Source: JAGYLJ01 sp964383545 (GTDB lineage: Bacteria; Patescibacteriota; Minisyncoccia; Phycocordibacterales; UBA12079). Taken from it: a DNA stretch of 41,545 nt. Positions 1 to 6,797 of this stretch are shown piece by piece. The notes under the pieces were generated by a model, which was not told where the DNA came from, did no database searches, and saw nothing but the letters and a program-made list of their open reading frames with translations. How positions within the stretch are numbered: position 1 is the first letter of the stretch; each line of letters opens with the position of its first letter. The stretch is taken from positions 1 through 41,545 of the forward strand of contig CAYLHD010000002.1 in the NCBI GenBank assembly GCA_964383545.1. Reading direction: 5' to 3'. The position numbers were made by a program, and so were the translations under genes.

Positions 1-632
1 ATAATAACCAAATCAGAATTTTGAAAACCGGATAATTTATCATCTAATTCTTTAAAACCAGTTGGAACTCCTCTAAGTTCACCACTAGAATTATGTAATT
101 TCTCTAATCTTTCCCAGGCTTCACCTAGAGCATCCTTTATTTTTATAAAAGAACGAGAGACTAGGGAACTGGTAACTGTAAAAATACTTTTTTCTGCTTT
201 ATCCAAAGCGTTTTCTAAATCTTCTTTTTCATTATAACCCAAATTAGAGATTTCTTCTCCCGCTCCAATTAGGCGACGCATCATATATTTCTTATGAACT
301 ATCTTAGCGTAGTGCTCAGCATTAGCAGAGGAGGGAACTGCTTCAACTAGTTCAGTCAGAAAAGCATTACCTCCAATTACATCTAATTGTTTTTGTTCTT
401 TTAGAATACTCGATAAAGTTAACAAATCGACAGGTTCTTTTTTGGCAAACAATTCTGCCATGGCCTTGAAAACAAGACGGTGTTTTTCAGAATAAAAACA
501 TTCATCAGAAATAATATCTAAAATATCATACATTACTTCTGGGCGTAGCATAATTGATCCCAACAAAGCTTTTTCAGAATCACTGTTTTGTGGAGGAATC
601 CTTAAGTTTGGATTACTTTTTAATGCTTCCAT
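1..632 (-). CDS. dnaB: Replicative DNA helicase DnaB, N-terminal part (runs off window)
   Basis: Reading the minus strand from the ATG at 632 gives an open frame of about 210 codons with no stop before the window edge. It begins MEALKSNPNLRIPPQNSDSE and continues with the DnaB N-terminal helical domain (EKALLGSIMLRPEVM, then NAEHYAKIVHKKYMMRRLI). It then enters the linker and the start of the RecA-like domain (GVPTGFKELDDKLSGF). The Walker A motif would lie beyond the edge. DnaB is the hexameric helicase that unwinds DNA at the replication fork. No Shine-Dalgarno is visible before the ATG. The gene is divergent from the small membrane protein at 810. Confidence 0.93.
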   Translation of the reverse strand, partial: MEALKSNPNLRIPPQNSDSEKALLGSIMLRPEVMYDILDIISDECFYSEKHRLVFKAMAELFAKKEPVDLLTLSSILKEQKQLDVIGGNAFLTELVEAVPSSANAEHYAKIVHKKYMMRRLIGAGEEISNLGYNEKEDLENALDKAEKSIFTVTSSLVSRSFIKIKDALGEAWERLEKLHNSSGELRGVPTGFKELDDKLSGFQNSDLVI

Positions 633-733
633 GTTTCTATTCTACCACATCAAAAAATACTCAAATAATTGAAAATAGGAGAAGTTAGGGGATAGAAGGT
701 GGATAAAAAGTAAACCACTTTGTTTTTTATCCA

Positions 734-762
734 TTGACAAAACTAAAAAAGTAGCTTATTAT
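734..762 (+). promoter_or_regulatory. Sigma-70-type promoter of the small membrane protein
   Basis: TTGACA at 734-739, a 17-base spacer and TATTAT at 757-762 predict a start near 769 and a leader of about 40 bases carrying AAGGAGG (795-801). Just upstream, 701-732 forms a GGATAAAAA/TTTTTATCC hairpin between the divergent genes; its role is unknown. Confidence 0.75.
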
Positions 763-809
763 TTAAATAGATTGTACTTATTGAAAATTTAAAAAAGGAG
801 GATTATCCA

Positions 810-1079
810 ATGTCTTTTCACAAAACATGTTATATAACATCCTTAATTATAAGTTCTATTTTTAGCCCAGGATTACTTATGTTTTATAATATCTTTAGTT
901 TTACGATTATTGCTGTTCCAGTTGTTGTAATCTCCATGATTATTTCAGCCTGCTTCAGTTTGAATATAATCATGGTTACTTTAATAGTTTTTGGATCTAC
1001 CTATTGCTCAGTGAGTCTATTCCTTGCTTTCAATTTTTACCGATTATCGAAAAACAAGAGATTTTCCAGCTCTTGTTAG
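810..1079 (+). CDS. Small hydrophobic membrane protein, unknown function
   Basis: This 89-residue protein is almost entirely hydrophobic, with about three predicted membrane segments (roughly residues 8-27, 30-52 and 54-76). A short basic tail follows (RLSKNKRFSSSC). The start is well supported: AAGGAGG lies 8 bases upstream of the ATG and a near-consensus promoter lies 40 bases further up. I recognise no family and no catalytic motif. It is followed at once by an independently promoted structured RNA, so the two may simply be neighbours. The strong ribosome-binding site contrasts with the leaderless starts of most core genes here. Confidence 0.7.
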   Translation: MSFHKTCYITSLIISSIFSPGLLMFYNIFSFTIIAVPVVVISMIISACFSLNIIMVTLIVFGSTYCSVSLFLAFNFYRLSKNKRFSSSC

Positions 1080-1083
1080 AAAT

Positions 1084-1112
1084 TTGACAAATATCAATAA
1101 TAAATGTAATAT
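1084..1112 (+). promoter_or_regulatory. Promoter of the 1120 structured RNA
   Basis: TTGACA (1084-1089), a 17-base spacer and TAATAT (1107-1112) place the transcription start at about 1119-1120, exactly where the long closing stem of the RNA begins. No start codon with a ribosome-binding site follows. Confidence 0.8.
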
Positions 1113-1119
1113 TCACTTA

Positions 1120-1347
1120 GGTTAAGAGAATGTCTTTAACTTGATAAACGGATAGATAGAGAGGGTTCACAACCCCATGATTCATATCCATATCTTGATA
1201 AAGAGACAGCTCAGGCTACACAGAAGATCCTAGATATTATTTTCTGGGGCAAGATCATCCTTCGCGATCGCGAAATAGGGATAAGCCAGAGAGAGGAAGA
1301 TTCTCTTAACCCACACCAGCTGCTGAGAATTTTCAGCGGCTTTTTTT
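1120..1347 (+). ncRNA. Structured noncoding RNA of about 190-230 nt, family unassigned
   Basis: The RNA is closed by a perfect 12-bp stem (1120-1131 with 1300-1311). Inside are two arms. The 5' arm (1132-1207) closes with GTCT/AGAC and contains GGATA/TATCC and GGGTT/AACCC pairings. The 3' arm (1241-1292) is TTTCTGG/CCAGAGA, then ATCC/GGAT, then TTCGC-GATC-GCGAA. A consensus promoter starts exactly at the stem and a strong terminator follows at 1319-1347. The length suits 6S RNA, but the branched shape is not the usual linear 6S rod. It lacks the T-arm and tag of tmRNA and the domain IV loop of SRP RNA. I treat it as a real but unassigned RNA gene. Confidence 0.8.
1319..1347 (+). terminator. 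Intrinsic terminator of the 1120 RNA
   Basis: GCTGCTGA pairs with TCAGCGGC (8 bp with one G-T) around a six-base loop, followed by seven T. Confidence 0.9.
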
Positions 1348-1383
1348 ATTGTTAAATTTTTAAAATATAGTAAGATATAAATA

Positions 1384-1504
1384 TCAGGAGATCTTTTTGG
1401 GAAGAAACCTAGTAGCGACGAGCGAAGAGGCCCAAAAAGGGAGAAACTGTCTCTTGATTGTTCTTCAAACCATCCTCGGCAATAGGTTCGGGGGTGGTTT
1501 TTTT
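1384..1504 (+). ncRNA. Small structured RNA carrying a 23S rRNA-like hairpin loop
   Basis: The outer stem is TCAGGAGA (1384-1391) with TCTCTTGA (1450-1457). The inner stem is CTTTTTGGG (1393-1401) with CCCAAAAAG (1431-1439), 9 bp perfect. At the tip, CCT/AGG (1408-1410/1428-1430) closes a loop, AGTAGCGACGAGCGAAG. That loop nearly repeats the highly conserved 23S rRNA domain I hairpin loop (AGUAGCGGCGAGCGAA in E. coli, as I recall it). A terminator at 1468-1504 ends the RNA just inside the end of convergent cysS. A possible -10 (TATAGT, 1366-1371) lies upstream. The function is unknown; it could be an rRNA-mimic RNA, or a 23S fragment captured in a hairpin. Confidence 0.6.
1468..1504 (+). terminator. 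Terminator of the 23S-like small RNA
   Basis: AACCATCCTCG (1468-1478) pairs with CGGGGGTGGTT (1489-1499) over 11 bp including G-T pairs, followed by a run of T. The T run is on the plus strand only, so it serves the RNA and not cysS. Confidence 0.8.
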
Positions 1505-2927
1505 ATTTTCCAAAGATTTCTGTTCCTTTAGATGTGTCTTTAATTAAATAGCCTAAATTTTGAATGATATCCCTTAGATCATCTGATCTAACCCAATTTT
1601 TTTCTGAACGAACTTGCTCTCTTTCTTTAATCAAACCCTGGATATCTTCTGGTAATTTACCAAATTCTAATTCTTGGTGAGAATGATTGCTTTCTTTTAA
1701 TTTTAGACCTAACACTTTATCTAAATCTAAAACAGTCGCTAATTTATCTTTATTAGATAAATCAGATTTTAATAATTCTTGAAGTACCACTAAAGATTGC
1801 GGTAAATTAAAATCATCACTAATTTTTTCTTTAAATTTTTCTTGATAGTCTTTTGACACTTCACCAGTTTCTTTTCCCAGCTCACTAATTTGATTAAAAA
1901 GATGATCCAAACCGTTTTGAGCTGCTTCTAAAGCTTCCCAGGTAAAATTCTGCTTAGAACGATAATGTGTTTGAGAAAAAAGAAAACGTAAAGCTAGAGA
2001 ACTAAAACCTTTCTTTTTAATTTCTTCTAAGAAAACTACGTTTCCTAAAGATTTAGACATCTTTCCACCATCAAAACCTAGATGCTCGTTATGTAGCCAA
2101 TAATTAACGTATTTTTTATCATTAGCTGATTCGCTTTGAGCAATCTCATTGGTATGGTGAGTGGGAATATGCTCTATGCCACCCATATGAACATCAATAG
2201 TATCTCCTAAGTGTTTTTTAGCCATAGCCGAGCATTCGATATGCCAACCAGGAAAACCATCACCATTTTCTACTAAGGGTGATTGAAAAGGGGATGGCCA
2301 ATTTTGCAAAGCATTTTTGTGTTCACCAGCCTTAAAAAACCAAATTACAAAATCAGTTGATTGTTTTTTCTGTTCATCATTAGCAGTACCTGTTCCAGCT
2401 CCTGTCATTAAATCTTCAATTTTTTGTCCAGATAATTGAGTATAGTTTTCCAATTTAGAAGTATCAAAATATATAGCTAAACTGGTTGTGTAGGCGAAAC
2501 CTTTATCCAAAAGGGTTTGCACCATATCAATCATTTCTGAAATGTAATTAGTAGCCAAACAACGAGTAGTAGGTGAAGTAATATTTAAATCAGCAGCATC
2601 TTGCTCATAGATTTTAATATACTTATTTGTAATTTCAGCTGGAGAGAGACCTTCTTTTTTTGAACCTTTTTCCATCTTATCTTCACCACCATCCCCATCA
2701 GAAGTTAAATGACCAACATCAGTATAGTTAGAAACAAAATTTACATCATAACCAAGGTATTCAAAAGAACGGCGAATAGAATCAGCACAAAAAGCTCCTC
2801 TTAAATTACCGATATGTTGTTGAGAATAAACAGTGGGGCCACAGTGATAGAAAGTAACTTTACCATCTTCAAGGGGCTTAAATTCTTGTTTCTCTCTTCC
2901 TAGAGTGTTGTAAATTTTTAAAACCAT
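1503..2927 (-). CDS. cysS: Cysteinyl-tRNA synthetase
   Basis: A 474-residue class I synthetase that charges tRNA-Cys. The HIGH motif is HIGN at 38-41 and KMSKS is at 289-293. The zinc site that selects cysteine is complete: Cys29, Cys232 (GWHIECSAM), His257 and Glu261 (HHTNE). The length is close to the E. coli enzyme (461). There are short insertions around 77-92 and 178-190. The start overlaps the end of corA by 10 bases, so the two are probably one transcript with translational coupling. Confidence 0.97.
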   Translation of the reverse strand: MVLKIYNTLGREKQEFKPLEDGKVTFYHCGPTVYSQQHIGNLRGAFCADSIRRSFEYLGYDVNFVSNYTDVGHLTSDGDGGEDKMEKGSKKEGLSPAEITNKYIKIYEQDAADLNITSPTTRCLATNYISEMIDMVQTLLDKGFAYTTSLAIYFDTSKLENYTQLSGQKIEDLMTGAGTGTANDEQKKQSTDFVIWFFKAGEHKNALQNWPSPFQSPLVENGDGFPGWHIECSAMAKKHLGDTIDVHMGGIEHIPTHHTNEIAQSESANDKKYVNYWLHNEHLGFDGGKMSKSLGNVVFLEEIKKKGFSSLALRFLFSQTHYRSKQNFTWEALEAAQNGLDHLFNQISELGKETGEVSKDYQEKFKEKISDDFNLPQSLVVLQELLKSDLSNKDKLATVLDLDKVLGLKLKESNHSHQELEFGKLPEDIQGLIKEREQVRSEKNWVRSDDLRDIIQNLGYLIKDTSKGTEIFGK

Positions 2928-3838
2928 TTTTTATATTTAAAATACGCAAACATTATACCTATGGCAGCAACCATTCCTCCCATAATATACCAGAAATCAT
3001 GCTTCATTCCGATAACTGGTATAAAAGTCGCATTCATCCCGAAAATAGAAGCCAATAGGGATAGAGGGAAAGTGACAAAAGCTAAAATTGTAAAAATTTT
3101 CATAATTTCGTTTTGCTTTGTTGCTAGGAGAGAGTCATTGGTTCCTCTTAGTTCTTTCAAGTTCTCGATATTAGTATCCAAGATATGGGAAACCTTACGA
3201 TATTTATTATTGATGTCTCGGAGGTAATAGTTAAAATCTTTGCCAAAAAACTTACTGCCAATTTCTTCTAGAGAATTTAGGATTTCTTGATGATAAACAG
3301 TGGCTTGTTTAAAATCAAGTAGGCTATGGTTGACTTGAGAAATTTCTCGTACCATCTGTTTTTCATTACCTCCAAAAATACCTTTTTCCATTTCTTCTTG
3401 AAGATTTTCAACATAATCTAATTCATTAATTAAAGTTTCGTAAAGTTCTTGAATTATATAGCAAAAAAGGTAACCAGCATGTTCCCAATTTTTTTTATCA
3501 TCTAAAACAGCTTCTATTTCAAAAGTTTTAGAAACTTTCTGAAAAGGATTAAAAGAATTATAACGGGTGGTAATCAAAAAGTCTTTACCAATGATAAAAT
3601 CAACTTCAATGTTTTCACCATTTCTTCCATCTTTATTGTGTCTTAAAACAGGGAAGTGTAGGATCAGATAAATAAAATTTTTATGAAGTTCTACTGATGG
3701 CCTAAAAGTCGGAATCAATAGTTCATTAGCTACCAAGGGATGAATCTTATAATCACCCATTAAGGATTTAATTTCTCTACGGTTAGGTTCTTCTAAATCT
3801 ATCCAAGTAACATTTTTTGAAGTGTATTTTTTTATCAT
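2918..3838 (-). CDS. corA: CorA-type magnesium/divalent cation channel
   Basis: The 306-residue protein has the CorA plan: a soluble N-terminal domain, a long helical stalk and two C-terminal membrane helices (about 248-266 and 282-301). The signature GMN (267-269) lies at the end of the first helix, as in homopentameric CorA Mg2+ channels. The basic tail (KYKKWF) is typical. It is the first gene of a corA-cysS unit. The upstream region to 3979 is shared with the divergent S41 protease and is rich in AT palindromes. Confidence 0.93.
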   Translation of the reverse strand: MIKKYTSKNVTWIDLEEPNRREIKSLMGDYKIHPLVANELLIPTFRPSVELHKNFIYLILHFPVLRHNKDGRNGENIEVDFIIGKDFLITTRYNSFNPFQKVSKTFEIEAVLDDKKNWEHAGYLFCYIIQELYETLINELDYVENLQEEMEKGIFGGNEKQMVREISQVNHSLLDFKQATVYHQEILNSLEEIGSKFFGKDFNYYLRDINNKYRKVSHILDTNIENLKELRGTNDSLLATKQNEIMKIFTILAFVTFPLSLLASIFGMNATFIPVIGMKHDFWYIMGGMVAAIGIMFAYFKYKKWF

Positions 3839-3979
3839 AGATAGCTAATTAAAATAGTAATAAATATTAGTAATATTTTACTATATTTGAATAGTATTAC
3901 CAACTACTCCTATAAATTATGGTTATCGCATAGCCATAATTTACTAAAACTAAGAAATTGTGTTAAAATATATCAAAAT
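3839..3979. promoter_or_regulatory. Divergent corA / S41 protease control region with AT palindromes
   Basis: The region contains the palindrome TAGTAATATTTTACTA (3868-3883), which resembles the one at 5278-5294. It also contains a hairpin with perfect 9-bp arms AAATTATGG/CCATAATTT (3914-3922/3934-3942). TTTACT (3940-3945), 18 bases and TAAAAT (3964-3969) form a plausible promoter 10 bases before the ATG at 3980. Confidence 0.45.
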
Positions 3980-5263
3980 ATGAAAGCTAAAGTTGATAAA
4001 GATATAATAATTAAAATTGTCCCAACCATCTTAATCCTAGGTCTTATGGGGGGTAGTTTTGTTTTAGGAACTAAAGTTAATTTTTCTCAAACACATTTAG
4101 CTGAAATTGAGAATAAAAATAATGAACAAGTTTCCAAACTAAATTTTAATACCTTTTGGGATACTTGGCAAATTTTAGATAAGAAGTTTGTTAAGGATAA
4201 AGAAATAGAGAATGAGGAAATTACTAATCAAGATAAAATTTGGGGAGCCATTCAAGGTTTAACTAAATCTTTTGGAGACCCATATACAATCTTTTTACCA
4301 CCTTCTGAATCAGAAATGTTTGAAAGTGAGATAGAAGGAAGTTTTGAAGGAATTGGAATGGAAATTGGAATTAGAGATGGTTTTTTAATTGCAATTTCTC
4401 CTCTAAAAGATACTCCTGCTGAAAAGTCTGGAATGAAACCTAAAGATAAAATTTTAGAAATTGACGGTAAGTCTACTAAAAATATGGATACTACCGCAGC
4501 TGTTAAAATTATTAGAGGTGAAAAAGGAACAGATGTAATTTTGCTTGTTGAAAGAAAAGGAAAAGATGAACCTTTTGAAGTACCTATTACACGTGATGTG
4601 ATAAATATCCCAACCATTGATACTGAATTGAAGAGTAGTGATGGTAAAACTAAAAATAATGATAATATCATAGATGGGGTTTTCATTATCCGACTCTATA
4701 GTTTCACTGCTGTCTCACCCAATCTCTTTAGAGAGGCTCTTAGAGAGTTTGTTAAAAATCAAGAAGCCACTAAACTAATCATTGATTTAAGAGGTAATCC
4801 GGGTGGTTACTTAGAAGCAGCTACCGATATTGCTAGTTGGTTTTTACCCATAGGAAAGGTTGTTGTTACAGAAGATTATGGAGGAAAAGAACCTAATAAG
4901 GTTCACTCTAGTAAAGGTTATGATATCTTTAATGATAATTTGAAAATGGTTATCCTAGTTGATGGTGGTTCTGCTTCAGCTTCTGAAATTTTAGCTGGAG
5001 CTCTTCATGAATACGGTAAAGCTACTTTAGTTGGTACCAAAACATTTGGTAAAGGTTCTGTTCAAGAACTAATTAAAATTACCTCAGAGACTTCTTTGAA
5101 AGTAACCGTAGCTCGTTGGTTAACTCCAAATGGGAATTCTTTCTCTCATGATGGAATTGAACCAGATGTTAAAATTGAAATCACTGAAGATGATATTGAA
5201 TACATTAAAGATGGGGGAGATCCACAATTAGACAAAGCTATTGAAGTTCTTAACGAAATGTAG
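3980..5263 (+). CDS. S41 C-terminal processing protease (CtpA-like), membrane-anchored
   Basis: A secreted serine protease of 427 residues: an N-terminal membrane helix (about 9-30), a PDZ domain (EGIGMEIGIRDGFLIA through AAVKIIRGEKGT) and a tail-specific protease domain. The Ser of GGSASASE (about 333) and the Lys of TFGKGSVQ (about 358) form the Ser-Lys catalytic pair. The family trims the C-termini of envelope proteins. The frame is open back to an ATG at 3887. I chose 3980 because the extra 31 residues look non-coding, the membrane helix then sits at the N-terminus, and a -10-like TAAAAT lies 10 bases upstream. Confidence 0.93.
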   Translation: MKAKVDKDIIIKIVPTILILGLMGGSFVLGTKVNFSQTHLAEIENKNNEQVSKLNFNTFWDTWQILDKKFVKDKEIENEEITNQDKIWGAIQGLTKSFGDPYTIFLPPSESEMFESEIEGSFEGIGMEIGIRDGFLIAISPLKDTPAEKSGMKPKDKILEIDGKSTKNMDTTAAVKIIRGEKGTDVILLVERKGKDEPFEVPITRDVINIPTIDTELKSSDGKTKNNDNIIDGVFIIRLYSFTAVSPNLFREALREFVKNQEATKLIIDLRGNPGGYLEAATDIASWFLPIGKVVVTEDYGGKEPNKVHSSKGYDIFNDNLKMVILVDGGSASASEILAGALHEYGKATLVGTKTFGKGSVQELIKITSETSLKVTVARWLTPNGNSFSHDGIEPDVKIEITEDDIEYIKDGGDPQLDKAIEVLNEM

Positions 5264-5266
5264 ATA

Positions 5267-5295
5267 TTGACATATCGTAGTAATTATATTACTAT
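5267..5295 (+). promoter_or_regulatory. Strong promoter overlapped by a palindromic operator-like site
   Basis: TTGACA (5267-5272), a 17-base spacer and TACTAT (5290-5295). A perfect palindrome, TAGTAAT-TAT-ATTACTA (5278-5294), covers the spacer and the -10, as expected for a repressor site controlling the next gene. Confidence 0.65.
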
Positions 5296-5348
5296 AGTAA
5301 ATAGATAAATTAGTTCATTTTTAAAACCTTTTTAGAAGGAGAAGAAAA

Positions 5349-5600
5349 ATGTCCAAAAAAAGAAAACATATTTCCGAAAACATTTTTTGTGAACTGGCAG
5401 ATATAATTGCCGCAGGTAAAATAAAAAAAGTTAAATTAACCACAGAACAAGAAATTGGTAAACAACACCTTATTAATTGTTCTAGATGCCGAAAAGAGAT
5501 GGGAACTTTGGTGAGAATTCTTCATCAAGATAAAGTTAAAGATTCTTTTTATGACAAGGAAGGAAACATTGTTGAAGAATCTTCTACTTTTTTATTTTAA
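5349..5600 (+). CDS. Small protein with a HxxxCxxC zinc-finger motif (ZAS-like)
   Basis: This 83-residue soluble protein has an excellent ribosome-binding site (AGAAGGAGAAG). Its centre reads KQHLINCSRCRKEM, a His-x3-Cys-x2-Cys motif (residues 39, 43 and 46). That is the arrangement of zinc-binding anti-sigma (ZAS, zf-HC2) domains. No membrane segment follows and no sigma-factor gene is adjacent, so a free-standing ZAS-like domain or an unrelated metal-binding protein are both possible. The palindrome over its promoter suggests repressible or autoregulated expression. A terminator follows, so it is monocistronic. Confidence 0.7.
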   Translation: MSKKRKHISENIFCELADIIAAGKIKKVKLTTEQEIGKQHLINCSRCRKEMGTLVRILHQDKVKDSFYDKEGNIVEESSTFLF

Positions 5601-5628
5601 GTTTATTGAAATTTAGATAAACACCTAA

Positions 5629-5656
5629 TTTGAAAAAAAATTAGATGTTTTTTTTA
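5629..5656 (+). terminator. Terminator after the ZAS-like gene
   Basis: AACACCTAATTT and AAATTAGATGTT form an 11-bp stem with one mismatch, followed by a run of T. Confidence 0.75.
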
Positions 5657-5772
5657 AATTTGAAAATAACCATTTATCTGTTATAATACAACGATAAATT
5701 AAATAAACGTTCGGATTATATGAAAATTAAGTATTAGCATAATCATTTTTGTAAATCCTCACTTGAAATTAT

Positions 5773-5837
5773 ATGAAAGTCATTCTAACGCAAGACGTCG
5801 CAAAAATTGGTAAAAAGTTTGAAGTAAAAAGTGTTTC
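5773..5837 (+). CDS. rplI: 50S ribosomal protein bL9, N-terminus only (cut by a gap)
   Basis: The first 21 residues (MKVILTQDVAKIGKKFEVKSV) match the conserved bL9 start, which binds 23S rRNA domain V. The frame then enters 100 N. A full bL9 has about 150 residues, so most of the gene and its stop codon lie in the gap, which must be larger than the N run. TATAAT at about 5683-5688 is a possible promoter with a leader of about 80 bases. The loss is an assembly artefact, not a pseudogene. Confidence 0.85.
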
Positions 5838-5937
5838 NNNNNNNNNNNNNNNNNNNNNNNNNNNNNNNNNNNNNNNNNNNNNNNNNNNNNNNNNNNNNNN
5901 NNNNNNNNNNNNNNNNNNNNNNNNNNNNNNNNNNNNN
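5838..5937. other. Assembly gap of 100 N inside rplI
   Basis: Exactly 100 N. The flanks share no overlap, unlike the gaps at 9270 and 33438, so real sequence is missing here: at least the remaining 125 or so codons of bL9. Confidence 0.95.
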
Positions 5938-5940
5938 AAA

Positions 5941-5975
5941 AACCGCGGAGATTAAATCTCCGCGGTTTTTTATTT
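5941..5975. terminator. Bidirectional terminator between rplI and rpmA
   Basis: AACCGCGGAGATT pairs with AATCTCCGCGGTT (13 bp). T runs follow on both strands, so it can end the convergent rplI and rpmA transcripts. Confidence 0.88.
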
Positions 5976-5981
5976 TTTTAT

Positions 5982-6254
5982 TTATATAACATTTGCTACT
6001 TTTCTTTTCTTTGTAGAACCATCAAATTTTTGTTTTCTCTTTTCTGTAAATTTAACTTTTCCAGGTTTCATAGCAAATAAAGTGTGGTCTTTACCAACTT
6101 CTACATTTTTACCGGCTAAAATCTTAGTTCCTCTTTGTCGAACAATAATAGAACCAATCTTGGCATCTTGGCCATCATATAATTTTGTCCCCAAATACTG
6201 AGGCCCGGAGTCTCTTAAATTTTTTGCTGATCCACCAGCTTTTTTATGTGACAT
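5982..6254 (-). CDS. rpmA: 50S ribosomal protein bL27
   Basis: The 90-residue protein starts MSHKKAGGSAKNLRDSGPQY, the highly conserved bL27 N-terminus that reaches the peptidyl transferase centre, and keeps the GSIIVRQRGTKILAG core. An in-frame ATG at 6290 would add MTIFKVTSLLKN. I prefer 6254 because that extension does not resemble the cleavable Firmicutes L27 extension and its bases fold into a hairpin (ATTTTTAA/TTAAAAAT) around the start. That hairpin, together with CCGCC/GGCGG just upstream, could control translation. rplU is not adjacent. Confidence 0.93.
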   Translation of the reverse strand: MSHKKAGGSAKNLRDSGPQYLGTKLYDGQDAKIGSIIVRQRGTKILAGKNVEVGKDHTLFAMKPGKVKFTEKRKQKFDGSTKKRKVANVI

Positions 6255-6376
6255 ATTTTTAAGGAGCGAAGTGACTTTAAAAATAGTCATCCGCCGGAGA
6301 GGCGGATATAGTATTAGAAACTACCACTTCCTCATTAATTTTGTTAAAATAGTTCTAATATCTTCTCATTAAAACT

Positions 6377-6766
6377 ATGCAAAGTATAAAGGAAATTTCT
6401 AATAAAATCAAGACAATTATTGATGCTCCTTTGAAAAATAACGCTTTATTTACTATTTTCATTATATTAATAGTGTCCATCTGCTCTTTTGGTTTAGGTA
6501 GATTATCCAAAGATAATCAAGAAAATTCATCTATTTCCATAAAAAACAACAATTTAGCCACCATTTCAAAATCTGTGGAGGCCCAACCTCCACAGATTTT
6601 ACCAATAGGAGGGAAGTATGTAGCTTCAAAGAATAGTAATAAATATCATGCTCCTTGGTGCTCAGGAGCTCAAAGAATCAAAGAAGAGAATAAAATTTGG
6701 TTTAACAGCAAAGAAGAAGCTGAAGCATCTGGATATACTCCCGCTAGCAATTGTAAGGGAATCTAA
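6377..6766 (+). CDS. Membrane-anchored protein with an Ada-like metal-binding domain
   Basis: The 129-residue protein has one N-terminal membrane helix (about 23-42), a low-complexity linker and a C-terminal domain. That domain contains YVASKNSNKYHAPWCSGAQR, then Asn- and Phe-rich spacing, EAEASGYTPASNC. The His, the Cys of PWCSGA and the last Cys resemble the Ada zinc-binding fold seen as a C-terminal module in extracellular nucleases and in many CPR surface proteins. No nuclease domain precedes it here. The linker (KSVEAQPPQILP) is encoded by a 33-base palindrome of the dispersed repeat family. Function is unknown; the domain probably sits outside the membrane. Confidence 0.75.
   Translation: MQSIKEISNKIKTIIDAPLKNNALFTIFIILIVSICSFGLGRLSKDNQENSSISIKNNNLATISKSVEAQPPQILPIGGKYVASKNSNKYHAPWCSGAQRIKEENKIWFNSKEEAEASGYTPASNCKGI
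6568..6600. repeat. Dispersed palindrome, copy 1 (inside a gene)
   Basis: Arms AAAATCTGTGGAGG (6568-6581) and CCTCCACAGATTTT (6587-6600) are perfectly complementary around CCCAA. The inner GGAGG...AACCTCC is shared with other copies but the outer arms differ. It is read in frame as part of the linker of the Ada-like protein. Confidence 0.8.
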
Positions 6767-6797
6767 TTTAGAATTATCTATTAGAATATAAATTCAT

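Noticed and set aside
1120..1311. tmRNA or SRP RNA
   Set aside because: No tRNA-like T-arm, no tag ORF and no SRP domain IV loop; the family is left unassigned.
3887..3979. N-terminal 31-residue extension of the S41 protease
   Set aside because: It contains palindromes and promoter-like boxes, and the membrane helix sits properly only with the start at 3980.
6255..6290. N-terminal extension of bL27 (MTIFKVTSLLKN), as in Prp-cleaved Firmicutes L27
   Set aside because: No match to the cleavage motif, no Prp gene nearby, and the bases form a hairpin.
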